A stretch of 29,639 nt of DNA from an uncultured Bacilli bacterium (GCA_934130265.1 CAKOYC010000004.1:1-29639); one strand, 5' to 3'. Shown: positions 22,192-29,639, numbered from the stretch's first letter. A program made the numbers and translations. Notes: generated by a model not told the origin, from the sequence alone.

Positions 22192-22845
22192 ATGAAAAAT
22201 AATAAAGAAAAAGATTGGTTTGATAGTCCACGAATGGTTACTTATGTTATTATTGGTTTATTAATAGTACTAATAATTTTATCACAGTCATTTGCAATTA
22301 ATAGTCAACTAGGAACATCTGATATTATTAGATCTATTTTAAATCATAATAGTATTTATGTTTTAACCTTAATCTATTTTGTTATGCTTCACTTTAAAGT
22401 GGGAAAAAAATACTTTGATCATTTAAATGTAATTATGCTTATATTCTTTGGCTTAATAACCTTAGCAAGTATGTTTACGGTATTTCAATCATTTGGTTTA
22501 GCTTCTCTTTTGCAGTTGGGAATTAATATACTATTTACAGTTTATTTTCTATATGCTTTTATCTCAAATACAGTAATTGGTAAGGAGCTTCATTTGCGTA
22601 CTAGTGTAATAGTAGAGTTAAAGAATGAACAGTATTTCTATTTAATTACTACTTTATTAGTTATTCATTTAGTAGTAGCACTTATTAATTCAACATCATT
22701 TGAAAGTATAGTTATTTCCTTACTAGAAGTCTTATTCTACTTTCTATTTGCTAGATATATATCTTTATATAAAGAATATGATGATATGAAAATATCTTCT
22801 TCTAAAAAGAAAAAAATTAAAAAAGAAGAGGAGAGTGATAAATAA
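22192..22845 (+). CDS. Multi-pass membrane protein of unknown function
   Basis: This 217-residue protein has about five or six hydrophobic helices (about 15-33, 50-65, 76-96, 103-124, 144-165, 171-188), an N-terminal MKNNKEKDWFDSP stretch and a Lys/Glu-rich cytoplasmic end (SSSKKKKIKKEEESDK). I recognise no transporter or enzyme motif. The ATG follows AGAAGGTG and its stop overlaps the next start (TAATG), so it is co-translated with the 110-residue protein. It belongs to the ezrA run and may act at the septum or envelope, by context only. Confidence 0.7.
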   Translation: MKNNKEKDWFDSPRMVTYVIIGLLIVLIILSQSFAINSQLGTSDIIRSILNHNSIYVLTLIYFVMLHFKVGKKYFDHLNVIMLIFFGLITLASMFTVFQSFGLASLLQLGINILFTVYFLYAFISNTVIGKELHLRTSVIVELKNEQYFYLITTLLVIHLVVALINSTSFESIVISLLEVLFYFLFARYISLYKEYDDMKISSSKKKKIKKEEESDK

Positions 22846-23177
22846 TGAAAGATTTATTTGATGAGATAGAAGTAGAAAAGAAACCTCTTCCAAAGTTAAA
22901 AAAGATTAGTAAAGAGGTAACTAAGACTAGAGAGCATAACTTTTATCAAAAACTAGCTTATCTATTATTTATTTTCTTCTTTATAACTGGTATTATTTTA
23001 GGTAATATTTTTCCAGCTTGTACAGAAACATCAACTTTATTTAAAACATGTACTAATACAGAGTATAATCTTGCTCTAACTTTAATATTTTGGTTAGTTA
23101 GCTTTGTATTTTGTTCCTTAATATATGGTTTTGGTGAGATTATAAAACTTTTAACAATAATTAGTGAGAAGAAGTAG
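22845..23177 (+). CDS. Small two-helix membrane protein
   Basis: This 110-residue protein has a charged cytoplasmic N-terminus (MKDLFDEIEVEKKPLPKLKK), two membrane helices (about 38-60 and 76-99) and two Cys residues in the loop between them (PACTETSTLFKTCTNTE) that would face outside and could pair. The start overlaps the stop of the previous gene by one base and the next gene follows within 10 bases. No family is recognised. The layout suggests a small partner of the upstream multi-pass protein. Confidence 0.7.
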   Translation: MKDLFDEIEVEKKPLPKLKKISKEVTKTREHNFYQKLAYLLFIFFFITGIILGNIFPACTETSTLFKTCTNTEYNLALTLIFWLVSFVFCSLIYGFGEIIKLLTIISEKK

Positions 23178-23185
23178 GTGACATT

Positions 23186-24142
23186 ATGGTAAGAAATCTA
23201 GAAATAAATGAGTCTAAAATTATTGATTTAAATCAGCGAAAAAAGCAGATGTTAAGAAATGCTAAAATTGAAAAACAAAAAAAGGCAAAACAAAGATTTA
23301 GAACTAGGGTGGGTATGGCTGTTTTTGCTGTAGCAATTCCTGCCTTTTCAATGGCATATAATGCTTCTACTAATCAAGCTGAAACTGAGGCAGTTGCAAC
23401 GGATAACGTAGTAATTGATGATACAATTTATGTAGATATTACAGACTTAAATGATTTGAATATTGTTTTAGTAAATGATGGCGTGCAAGATGAATTTATG
23501 AGTTCACTTGCAAACAATTTGACTAGTGAGGGCGTTTCTATTCAGGTTGTTGATGATTCTTATAGTATAGAGAATATGAATGGTAGTGAAACATATGTAA
23601 GTTTGATTGATTACAATAATGATGGTAAAACAAAAGTAATTGGTCAATATACTGATCGTGATAATCAGACTGATCCTTTAGCAATAAGTATTAACAGTTC
23701 TTTAAGTAGAGCTGAATTAACTAATGTTGGTGTTCAATGTGGGATAAAGGGATATGATGATAATGGTTATCAAACATTAAAGGAATCACCAGTTGAAAGC
23801 TCTTTGGGTGAAAAAGGTGCTAGTCGTTTTGTAACAATAGCAGTTGATAGTAATGCAGATGTTAACAAATTTACTGACTGTCTTACTGAAGGATTACTTA
23901 GATTTCAAGAGTATATTAGTAAATCTGATGATTTTGATTTATTGACTAGAGTTGGTGGAGGACAGACTTTAGATTTAATTGCTAGTAATCATAATACATC
24001 TAAGGAATATTTACAACTAGTAAATAATATGACAGATGATAGGTTATTTATTGATGATACATTAAGAATATCTAATTATTCTGATATTTTAACTAATAGA
24101 GATATTGTGATAAATAAAAATATACAAGAAAAAACATTTTAA
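23186..24142 (+). CDS. Membrane-anchored protein with C-terminal LysM-like domain
   Basis: This 318-residue protein has a basic cytoplasmic N-terminus (residues 1-40), one membrane helix (about 42-58, RVGMAVFAVAIPAFSMAY) and an extracellular part. Residues about 85-245 alternate strands and helices; parts such as VQDEFMSSLANNLTSEGVSI and DPLAISINSS resemble the topology of amidase_3 cell-wall hydrolases, but no zinc ligands are evident, so that is weak. The C-terminal GGGQTLDLIASNHNTSKEYL (about 255-274) with the following DDRLFIDDTLRI fits LysM, which binds peptidoglycan. The ATG follows AGGTGACATT. It is the last gene of the ezrA run and is followed by a strong bidirectional terminator. Confidence 0.65.
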   Translation: MVRNLEINESKIIDLNQRKKQMLRNAKIEKQKKAKQRFRTRVGMAVFAVAIPAFSMAYNASTNQAETEAVATDNVVIDDTIYVDITDLNDLNIVLVNDGVQDEFMSSLANNLTSEGVSIQVVDDSYSIENMNGSETYVSLIDYNNDGKTKVIGQYTDRDNQTDPLAISINSSLSRAELTNVGVQCGIKGYDDNGYQTLKESPVESSLGEKGASRFVTIAVDSNADVNKFTDCLTEGLLRFQEYISKSDDFDLLTRVGGGQTLDLIASNHNTSKEYLQLVNNMTDDRLFIDDTLRISNYSDILTNRDIVINKNIQEKTF

Positions 24143-24177
24143 AAGTATTAATTGTCACTTTTAAAATGTTCTTTTTT
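24133..24177. terminator. Bidirectional terminator, 14-pair stem
   Basis: AACATTTTAAAAGT (24133-24146) pairs perfectly with ACTTTTAAAATGTT (24157-24170) across a ten-base loop, followed by C and six T. It separates the convergent LysM and DUF3048 genes. Confidence 0.92.
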
Positions 24178-25240
24178 ATTCAAACGATGGAGTCATATTA
24201 ACAGGCTCTATTTGAATGAAAGTATTTCCATCATTTAGTCTAACCTCGCTACCATCCATATAACTATAGATAGTTTTACCACTTCTTGAATCTTTCCTAG
24301 CAGTTATTGGTATGGCATATCCATTTGTTATATAATATGCTTCTTTAGTACCTGTGGTATCCAAGTCTTGCCTACCATAACTATCTAAAGTTTTATTTTT
24401 AACCTTGATAATAATAATATTTTTATAATGATATTGTTCTTTACTATCTCTATCTATATGAGCATTATGATTCATATATCTTAGATAAACTTTTCTTTCA
24501 CTATCATAGGCATAACTTCTTGTTTGACTATTAGAATAGGGAATAGTTACTTTGTTAGCTTGTACTATACCAGTATCACAATCAGTATCAGTGCAAGTCT
24601 TATTCTTTATTTTTGTTAAATCTACATTGTCACTAGTTATTGGTAGAGCTTCCCATTCATCGGTAGTTGTTTGATAACCAAGATTTTCCGCACTCTTATA
24701 TAAAGTTTCTATGTTAGTAAAAACATTATGGGGAGCAGCAATCTTTCTATCACGCCAGTAAGCACTATCTACATATAATCCATTGATATTATTTACTCTT
24801 AAAGATTTAATATCATTTTCAGCAAAAGTACTCCAACCATAGTGGGCATAAAGAGAATCGTATTCTAAAGCATAATCTAAAAAGTAGTGTCTAGAACTTC
24901 TAACTGGTCCTATTAAAGAAGTATTAGTATCTTTAAATATAGCCATCATTCTAGTAAGACCACCTTCTACTATTGCCTCATATGTTACAAAAGCATCTTG
25001 TAATCCTACTTGAGAAGAGTAACCAACATTATTATCTATCATAACAGCAATTGGTCTTTTATTACTATCTTCATCATATATAGTTAATTTTTTCTTTTCT
25101 GTTTTAGTTGTATTAATATCCGTAAATGGAATTTTTATTTCAATTTTATTAGTTGATGCTAGATATACCAATATAATAATTATTATAATGAAGAGTGTAA
25201 TAAAGGTAATAATCTTTTTTCTTTTCTTCTTCTTTTTCAT
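24176..25240 (-). CDS. DUF3048 (YerB-like) membrane-anchored extracellular protein
   Basis: This 354-residue protein has a basic N-terminus (MKKKKKRKK), one membrane helix (about 10-27) and an extracellular DUF3048 domain. Family marks are RPIAVMIDNNVG (about 62-73), EGGLTRMMAIFKDT (about 93-106), GPVRSSRHYFLDYALEYD (about 112-129), YAHYGWS and the PHNVFTN segment. B. subtilis YerB, a lipoprotein of the same family, has no known biochemical function; here a plain membrane anchor replaces the lipobox. The CTDTDCDTG stretch adds a possible disulfide. The ATG follows GGAGG. It is a single-gene reverse unit sharing the terminator at 24133-24177, divergent from the nuclease gene. Confidence 0.9.
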   Translation of the reverse strand: MKKKKKRKKIITFITLFIIIIIILVYLASTNKIEIKIPFTDINTTKTEKKKLTIYDEDSNKRPIAVMIDNNVGYSSQVGLQDAFVTYEAIVEGGLTRMMAIFKDTNTSLIGPVRSSRHYFLDYALEYDSLYAHYGWSTFAENDIKSLRVNNINGLYVDSAYWRDRKIAAPHNVFTNIETLYKSAENLGYQTTTDEWEALPITSDNVDLTKIKNKTCTDTDCDTGIVQANKVTIPYSNSQTRSYAYDSERKVYLRYMNHNAHIDRDSKEQYHYKNIIIIKVKNKTLDSYGRQDLDTTGTKEAYYITNGYAIPITARKDSRSGKTIYSYMDGSEVRLNDGNTFIQIEPVNMTPSFE

Positions 25241-25318
25241 AAATCCTCCATCTTTATTTAAAGTTTATCATAAAGTATTAAATAAGAAAATAAATTTCTA
25301 AAAAATCTTGTAATCTTA

Positions 25319-25327
25319 TGATACAAT
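25319..25327 (+). promoter_or_regulatory. Extended -10 promoter of the nuclease gene
   Basis: TGATACAAT (25319-25327) is a TG-extended -10 element 22 bases before the ATG at 25349; no clear -35. Confidence 0.5.
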
Positions 25328-25348
25328 AAATAGGGAAAGGATGGTTTG

Positions 25349-26059
25349 ATGAGTAGAAAGAATAAGAAACTAGTAACATCACTGTTAAGTTTAATTGTCT
25401 TAATAGCAGTAGTTAGTTATCAATATATATTACCATCTTATGCTTATAAAGATAATAGTAATAATACAAGTGACGTTATTAGTATACCGAGTTATGATAA
25501 TCAACCTTATAAAGAGGTAAATAATAATAAACCAACATTTACAGATAGTGAAAAAGAGTTAACAGAAAAAGAAGAATATAGTGATTTAGATTCCTTAGGT
25601 AGAGTAGGAGTAGCTTTTGCTCTTGTTAGTAAAAGTACAATGCCAACTACTAAAAGAGGTAGTATAGGGATGATTAAACCAGCTGGATGGCATACAGTTA
25701 AGTATGATTTTGTTGATGGAAAATATTTATATAATAGATGTCATTTAATTGCCCATCAATTAACAGGACAAAATGCTAATCCCAAAAATTTAATGACTTG
25801 TACTAGAAGTATGAATGTAGATGGAATGTTACCTTTTGAAAATAAAGTAGCTAATTATATAAAAGAAACTAACAATCATGTTTTATATAGAGTAACACCT
25901 GTTTTTGACGGTGATAATTTAGTAGCAAATGGAGCATATATGGAAGCATATTCAATTGAAGATAAGGGAAAATTATCATTTAATGTTTATGTATATAATG
26001 TTCAAAAAGGAGTTACCATTGATTATAAAACAGGGGAAAGTAAATTAGAGGAGGAGTAA
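25349..26059 (+). CDS. Secreted or membrane-tethered DNA/RNA non-specific endonuclease
   Basis: This 236-residue protein has an N-terminal hydrophobic segment (about 8-26), a Ser/Asn-rich linker, and a nuclease domain from about residue 78 (SDLDSLGRVGVAFALV) of the type of streptococcal EndA and secreted DNases. The catalytic His is His132 in LYNRCHLIAHQLTG, where NRCH stands for the usual DRGH, and the metal-binding Asn probably lies in NPKNLMTCTRSMNVDGM (147-156). Cys131 and Cys151 could form a disulfide outside the cell. Likely roles are use of extracellular DNA, DNA uptake, or digestion of host DNA nets; which one is not shown. ATG 25349 follows GGAAAGGATG. Its end contains the ribosome site of pta, which begins five bases after the stop. 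Confidence 0.87.
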   Translation: MSRKNKKLVTSLLSLIVLIAVVSYQYILPSYAYKDNSNNTSDVISIPSYDNQPYKEVNNNKPTFTDSEKELTEKEEYSDLDSLGRVGVAFALVSKSTMPTTKRGSIGMIKPAGWHTVKYDFVDGKYLYNRCHLIAHQLTGQNANPKNLMTCTRSMNVDGMLPFENKVANYIKETNNHVLYRVTPVFDGDNLVANGAYMEAYSIEDKGKLSFNVYVYNVQKGVTIDYKTGESKLEEE

Positions 26060-26063
26060 AAAT

Positions 26064-27071
26064 ATGGATTTTATAGAAAAGATAATTGATAGAGTAAAGA
26101 AAAATGAGAAGAAGAAGATAGTATTACCAGAAACAGATGATATTAGAACTTTAGAAGCGGCTGCTATTGCTATTAGGGAAAATATTGCTGATATTTATTT
26201 GATTGGTAAGGAAGAAGATATTTTATCTTTAGCCAAGGAAAATAATATTTCTCTTGATGGGTGTAAGATAATAGAACCAGTTAAGTTTGCTGACTTTGAT
26301 TTATGTGTTAATACTTATTATGAGTTAAGAAAGAAGAAAGGAATGACTCTTGATAAGGCTAGTGAAATACTTACTAACGACTATCCTTATTTTGGGGCTA
26401 TGCTTGTTAAACTTAATTATGCTGATGGAATGGTTAGTGGAGCAGTTCACTCTAGTTCTGATACTTTACGTGTAGCTTTACAAATTATTAAGACAGCACC
26501 TAATACTAAGACAGCATCATCTTTCTTTTTGATGGATACTCCACAAAAGCAGTATGGTTCTAATGGAGTATTTATCTATTCAGATTGTGGATTAAATCAA
26601 AATCCTACTAGTGAACAATTAGTAGATATTGCTAAAAGCAGTGCTGAAAGTTTTGAATTATTAGTAGAAGATACGCCGAAAGTAGCTTTTCTATCACATT
26701 CTACTTATGGATCTTCAAAATGTCCTGATAGTGAAAAAGTAGTAAAAGCGGTAGAACTTGCTAGGGAAAGTTTAAAAGATATCACTTTAGATGGTGAATT
26801 ACAGTTTGATGCTGCCATTGTTAAAGAAATAGGAGAGCGAAAAGCGCCTGGTTCAAAAGTAGCAGGTTCTGCCAATGTTTTAGTATTTCCTGATTTAGAT
26901 GCTGGTAATATTGCTTATAAGATAACAGAAAGATTAGGACTTGCTAAAGCTTATGGTCCAGTTACTCAAGGACTTGCTAAACCAATAAATGATTTATCTA
27001 GAGGATGTAATGCTAGTGATATAGTTGGGGTAATTGCTATTACTGCTTTACAGTCTTCTGCTATAAAATAA
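26064..27071 (+). CDS. pta: Phosphate acetyltransferase
   Basis: This 335-residue enzyme interconverts acetyl-CoA and acetyl phosphate; with acetate kinase (not in the window) it yields ATP and acetate. It is a short, single-domain Pta (usual about 330). Motifs include KKIVLPETDDIRTLEAA (about 17-33), ADGMVSGAVHSSSDTLR (about 119-135), AFLSHSTYGSSK (about 209-220), and the phosphate/CoA region GSANVLVFPDLDAGNIAYK (about 270-288). The ribosome site GAGGAGGAG lies in the end of the nuclease gene, so the two are coupled though not functionally related in any obvious way. A terminator follows it. Confidence 0.96.
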   Translation: MDFIEKIIDRVKKNEKKKIVLPETDDIRTLEAAAIAIRENIADIYLIGKEEDILSLAKENNISLDGCKIIEPVKFADFDLCVNTYYELRKKKGMTLDKASEILTNDYPYFGAMLVKLNYADGMVSGAVHSSSDTLRVALQIIKTAPNTKTASSFFLMDTPQKQYGSNGVFIYSDCGLNQNPTSEQLVDIAKSSAESFELLVEDTPKVAFLSHSTYGSSKCPDSEKVVKAVELARESLKDITLDGELQFDAAIVKEIGERKAPGSKVAGSANVLVFPDLDAGNIAYKITERLGLAKAYGPVTQGLAKPINDLSRGCNASDIVGVIAITALQSSAIK

Positions 27072-27078
27072 TTAATAA

Positions 27079-27116
27079 AAAACATCTAGTAGTTATATGC
27101 TTATTAGATGTTTTAA
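27079..27116 (+). terminator. Terminator after pta
   Basis: AAAACATCTAGTA (27079-27091) pairs with TATTAGATGTTTT (27102-27114), with one G-T pair and a ten-base loop; the run of T is short (TTTT). Confidence 0.75.
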
Positions 27117-27233
27117 TTTATTACAATTTTGTCTTTTTGTCTTATTTTTTGACAGTATAATAACATTGATTGTTGTAAATAATAATTAATAATTATATGA
27201 TTTATATGTTAATTAATAATAGGAGGGATAAAT
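27117..27233 (+). promoter_or_regulatory. ohyA upstream region, probable promoter
   Basis: TTGACA at 27149-27154 is a consensus -35, but what lies 17 bases on is only a weak -10 (TTGTAA), while TATAAT begins two bases after it. The stretch around 27180-27225 is almost pure A and T with repeated ATAATTAATAAT-like units. The ribosome site AGGAGGG stands at 27221-27227. An operator for the disrupted tetR gene could lie here but none was identified. Confidence 0.4.
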
Positions 27234-29024
27234 ATGTATTATGGAGCAGGAACTTATGAAGCGTTTGCTCGTCCAGAAAAACCAGAAGGGGTAGATAAAA
27301 AATCTGCATATATTATTGGAACTGGCTTAGCAGGGCTTTCTGCAGCATTTTATTTAGTAAGGGATGGAAGAATGAAAGGTGAGCATATTCACTTGTTAGA
27401 AAAGTTAGATTTAGCAGGTGGCTCATGTGATGGAAGAAAAGATATTACTAAAGGATTTTATATGCGTGGTGGTAGAGAAATGGATAACCATTTTGAATGT
27501 ATGTGGGATATGTTTAGAAGTGTACCATCTATTGAAACACCAGATATATCAGTTCTAGATGAATATTATTGGTTAAATAAACATGATCCTAATTATTCAT
27601 TATGTAGAGCTACTATTAATTGTGGAGAAGATGCCCATACTGATAAATTATTTAAACTTGATAGAGAGTCTGCTATGGCTTTATCAAAATTATTTCTTAC
27701 TCCAGACAAGACTCTAGAAAACAAAAAAATTTCTGATGTTTTACCAGAATCATTTTGGAAGACTAATTTCTGGTTATATTGGCAAACGATGTTTGCATTT
27801 CAAAAGTGGTCTTCAGCTCTTGAAATGAAAAGATATTTATGTAGATATGTACATCATATAGATGGTTTACCTGACTTTTCAGCTTTAAGATTTACTAAAT
27901 ATAATCAATATGAATCAATGATTTTACCACTTATTAAGTATTTAAAAAATAATGGTGTAAAGATTGATTATGGAATAGATGTTAAAAATGTTATATTTAA
28001 ATCAAAACAAAATAAGAAAGTAGCAACTAAGATTGTTTATGAAAATGATGGTGAAACTAAAGAAATTGATTTAACGGAAGATGACTTAGTCTTTATCACT
28101 AATGGTTGTTGTACTGATACTTCATGTTATGGTGATCAAGATAATGCCCCTGATTTATCAATTATTAAAAATGGTAAGGGTGAATCTTGGGATTTATGGA
28201 AGAATATTGCTTCTCAAGTTAGTAATGGTGAATTTGGAAATCCTGATAAGTTTTGCAATCATGTAGATAAAACTAACTGGATGAGTGCTACTATAGAAGT
28301 AAGTGACGATGATATTATTAAACATATTATAAATATCTGTAAACGCGATCCTAGAGATGGTAAAGTAACAACTGGTGGTATAGTAACAGTTAAAGATAGT
28401 ATGGAAAATTGGTATTTATCATGGACTATTAATCGTCAACCACAGTTTAAGTCTCAAAACAAGAATAGTGTTTTAGTTTGGCTATATGCTTTAAACACTA
28501 ATAAGTCTGGTAATTTTGTTAAGAAACCTATAAAAGAATGTGCTGGAAAAGAAGTATGTGAAGAATGGCTTTATCATATTGGTTTACCAATTAATGAAAT
28601 TGAAAAGTATGCAGATATTTGTAATACAACAACTTGTTATATGCCTTATATAAATGCCTTTTTCCAACCTCGAAGGGAAAAAGATAGACCATTAGTAGTA
28701 CCAAAAAATAGTGTCAATTTTGCTTTTGTTGGACAATTTGCTGAAACACCAAGAGATACTATTTTTACTACAGAATATTCAATACGTACTGGTATGGAAG
28801 CTGTTTATACACTTTTAAAAGTAGATAGAGCAGTTCCTGAAGTTTGGGGTAGTAAATATGATGTTAGGGAACTATTAAAAGCTTGTTATTATGCTGTTGA
28901 TAAAAAAACAGTAGATGAACTTCCCCTTACTTTTGTAGAAAAACAATTAATTAAAGTTGTAATGAAAAAAGCTAAAGGTACAGATATAGAGATACTTTTA
29001 AAAGATAGTGGTTTGTTTAAGTAG
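27234..29024 (+). CDS. ohyA: Oleate hydratase (myosin-cross-reactive antigen family)
   Basis: This 596-residue FAD enzyme adds water to cis-9 double bonds of oleate and related unsaturated fatty acids to give 10-hydroxy products, a detoxification step in many gut and skin bacteria. The FAD-binding loop is in YIIGTGLAGLSAAFYLVRDG (about 26-45), and RGGREMDNHFECMWDMF (about 78-94) contains the conserved Arg-Glu-Met and the catalytic-region Glu. FTTEYSIRTGMEAVY near residue 510-525 is the C-terminal FAD signature. Length matches the family (about 570-650). The start follows AGGAGGG. The gene stands as a single unit with a terminator after it, and a TetR-type regulator gene, now broken, is directly downstream. 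Confidence 0.96.
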   Translation: MYYGAGTYEAFARPEKPEGVDKKSAYIIGTGLAGLSAAFYLVRDGRMKGEHIHLLEKLDLAGGSCDGRKDITKGFYMRGGREMDNHFECMWDMFRSVPSIETPDISVLDEYYWLNKHDPNYSLCRATINCGEDAHTDKLFKLDRESAMALSKLFLTPDKTLENKKISDVLPESFWKTNFWLYWQTMFAFQKWSSALEMKRYLCRYVHHIDGLPDFSALRFTKYNQYESMILPLIKYLKNNGVKIDYGIDVKNVIFKSKQNKKVATKIVYENDGETKEIDLTEDDLVFITNGCCTDTSCYGDQDNAPDLSIIKNGKGESWDLWKNIASQVSNGEFGNPDKFCNHVDKTNWMSATIEVSDDDIIKHIINICKRDPRDGKVTTGGIVTVKDSMENWYLSWTINRQPQFKSQNKNSVLVWLYALNTNKSGNFVKKPIKECAGKEVCEEWLYHIGLPINEIEKYADICNTTTCYMPYINAFFQPRREKDRPLVVPKNSVNFAFVGQFAETPRDTIFTTEYSIRTGMEAVYTLLKVDRAVPEVWGSKYDVRELLKACYYAVDKKTVDELPLTFVEKQLIKVVMKKAKGTDIEILLKDSGLFK

Positions 29025-29061
29025 AAAAAATATGGAATAATTATTTATTTCATGTTTTTTT
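29025..29061 (+). terminator. Terminator after ohyA
   Basis: AAAAAATATGGAATA (29025-29039) pairs with TATTTCATGTTTTTT (29046-29060) using two G-T pairs around a six-base loop, with the T run inside and after the right arm. Confidence 0.75.
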
Positions 29062-29066
29062 TCTTA

Positions 29067-29072
29067 TATAAT
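29067..29072 (+). promoter_or_regulatory. Possible -10 of the tetR remnant
   Basis: TATAAT (29067-29072) directly after the ohyA terminator, 17 bases before the remnant start codon; no clear -35. Confidence 0.35.
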
Positions 29073-29089
29073 ATTAATGGTGACGATAA

Positions 29090-29170
29090 ATGAGCAAATT
29101 AACAACAAAAAGAGCGATAGGCTATGCATTTAAAGATTTATTAAAAGAGAAAAGCTTTAACCTTTTGTAG
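29090..29170 (+). pseudogene. TetR-family regulator, N-terminus only, cut by IS200/IS605 insertion
   Basis: The frame starts with ATG after GGTGACG and reads 26 residues, MSKLTTKRAIGYAFKDLLKE then KSFNLL, before TAG. The first 24 match the start of TetR/AcrR regulators of the type that begin MSKLTTKRAIAYAF..LLKEKSF and continue into the helix-turn-helix (KITVSDI...). Nothing of the DNA-binding or ligand domains follows; an IS200/IS605 left-end hairpin begins nine bases after the stop codon, so the gene was broken at about 29160-29170. The gene lies right after ohyA, where TetR-type regulators of fatty-acid genes are often found, so it may have controlled it. The rest of the gene may resume beyond the right edge. 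Confidence 0.7.
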
Positions 29171-29178
29171 TAAGAAGT

Positions 29179-29199
29179 CCCTCACCTCTAAGGTGGGGG
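29179..29199. repeat. IS200/IS605 subterminal palindrome
   Basis: Eight-pair imperfect hairpin (one G-T pair), five-base loop; the site recognised by TnpA as single-stranded DNA in this family. Confidence 0.8.
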
Positions 29200-29220
29200 A
29201 TGAATTGCGTTTACTTATGC

Positions 29221-29248
29221 TTGAAGAATACTAAATTCATGATATAAT
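29221..29248 (+). promoter_or_regulatory. Promoter of tnpA
   Basis: TTGAAG (29221-29226) and TATAAT (29243-29248) with a 16-base spacer, 35 bases before the tnpA start. Confidence 0.55.
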
Positions 29249-29283
29249 AAAGCCAGTCAATAAAGAAAAAAAGGTGATATACG

Positions 29284-29639
29284 ATGGAATTAGACAATAA
29301 TGCACATTCAGTATTTTTGATGCACTATCATCTTGTACTTGTTGTAAAATATCGTAGAAAAGTATTTGATGACCACATATCGGATAGAGCAAAGGAGATA
29401 TTTGAGTACATATCACCGAAATACAATATTACATTACAAGAATGGAATCGCGACAAATATTATGTACATATTCTCTTCAAAGCACATCCAAATACAGAAA
29501 TAAGCAAATTCATAAACGCATACAAAAGTGCAAGCAGTATACTTTTGAAGAAAGAATTTCCGCAAATACGTCAAAAGCTTTGGAAAGAACATTTTTTGGG
29601 TCAGAGTTTTTGTCTGCTTACCACAGGCGGTGCACCGAT
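29284..29639 (+). CDS. tnpA: IS200/IS605 transposase TnpA, partial, with altered HUH motif
   Basis: The gene runs from ATG 29284 (after AAAGGTGATAT) off the right edge; 118 residues are visible of about 150 usual. TnpA is the single-strand DNA Y1-type transposase. Family marks are HYHLVLVVKYRRKVF (14-28), AHPNTEISKFINAYKSASS (67-85) and the FCLLTTGGAP near the edge. The metal-binding His-x-His motif, normally D-H-V-H or D-H-I-H before ILF, reads Tyr59-Tyr60-Val-His62 here: the first His is Tyr, a C-to-T change of CAT to TAT, and the preceding Asp is also Tyr. If the sequence is right this copy may be unable to cut DNA. The catalytic Tyr lies beyond the edge. Codon use is richer in G and C than its neighbours, which fits a transferred element. 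Confidence 0.85.
   Translation, partial: MELDNNAHSVFLMHYHLVLVVKYRRKVFDDHISDRAKEIFEYISPKYNITLQEWNRDKYYVHILFKAHPNTEISKFINAYKSASSILLKKEFPQIRQKLWKEHFLGQSFCLLTTGGAP

Larger units (their letters stand above)
29162..29639 (+). mobile_element. IS200/IS605-family insertion sequence, left end and tnpA (runs off the edge)
   Basis: The left boundary is set between about 29160 and 29170 by the break in the tetR frame. CCCTCACC (29179-29186) and GGTGGGGG (29192-29199) form the subterminal hairpin with a TCTAA loop, as in this family, which lacks inverted terminal repeats and target duplications. The frame is preceded by TTTAAC or TTAAC, the sort of short target left of such elements. A transposase gene follows and continues past the window; a tnpB may lie beyond. 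Confidence 0.8.

Noticed and set aside
27180..27225. Palindromic operator in front of ohyA
   Set aside because: The stretch is nearly pure A and T, so inverted repeats there are expected by chance; no clear TetR-type dyad could be defined.

Overview
The window is a compact, very AT-rich bacterial chromosome segment that reads with the standard code (Trp is TGG, TGA is a stop). Gene content points to the class Bacilli: EzrA, YtxG/YtxH-like proteins, a T-box in front of tyrS, FemA-type ligases, a YerB (DUF3048) homologue, a sortase with a thioester adhesin, and oleate hydratase. A gut-associated, walled lineage near RF39 or Erysipelotrichia would fit, but that placement is inference. Ribosome binding sites are mostly AGGAGG or AGGTGA, and many promoters match TTGACA/TATAAT with 17-base spacing.

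Layout. 1-2190: the C-terminal tail of a membrane protein running in from the left, a shared terminator, then a reverse-strand pair encoding a secreted thioester/CnaB adhesin and a sortase. 2300-6950: forward genes for formate-tetrahydrofolate ligase, a DUF421 membrane protein, CorA and a PBECR4-like protein with a coiled coil. 6944-10616: reverse genes for two tandem FemA-type peptidoglycan branch enzymes, an EEP-family phosphohydrolase and a small coiled-coil protein. 10693-13724: a forward cluster of trmB, a lipoprotein, a long charged disordered protein, and YtxG- and YtxH-like envelope proteins. 13730-15799: a structured, terminator-bounded stretch with a 10-G tract inside a short ORF, then a secreted TasA-like protein with a duplicated C-terminal domain. 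15820-18936: a tyrosine T-box, tyrS, a membrane-anchored propeller-like protein and a degenerate histidine-phosphatase-fold protein. 18964-19766: reverse rpsD with a structured leader. 19798-24177: ezrA followed by a prepilin-like protein, two membrane proteins and a LysM-type protein. 24176-27114: a DUF3048 protein (reverse), a secreted nuclease and pta. 27234-29639: oleate hydratase, then a tetR gene cut off after about 24 codons by an IS200/IS605 element whose transposase runs off the right edge.

The common theme is the cell envelope: adhesin display, wall cross-bridges, septation (EzrA), secreted filament-like or lectin-like proteins, and fatty-acid detoxification. The points most worth a second look are the sortase with no arginine after its catalytic cysteine paired with an adhesin lacking a membrane anchor, the poly-G leader upstream of the TasA-like gene, the prepilin-type signal in the ezrA cluster, the pseudo-phosphatase after tyrS, and the IS-disrupted regulator beside ohyA. 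No CRISPR array, tRNA, rRNA or replication origin was seen. No gene-free stretch exceeds 300 bases; the longest (15800-16076, 13725-13981, 19567-19825) are described as regulatory or leader regions.
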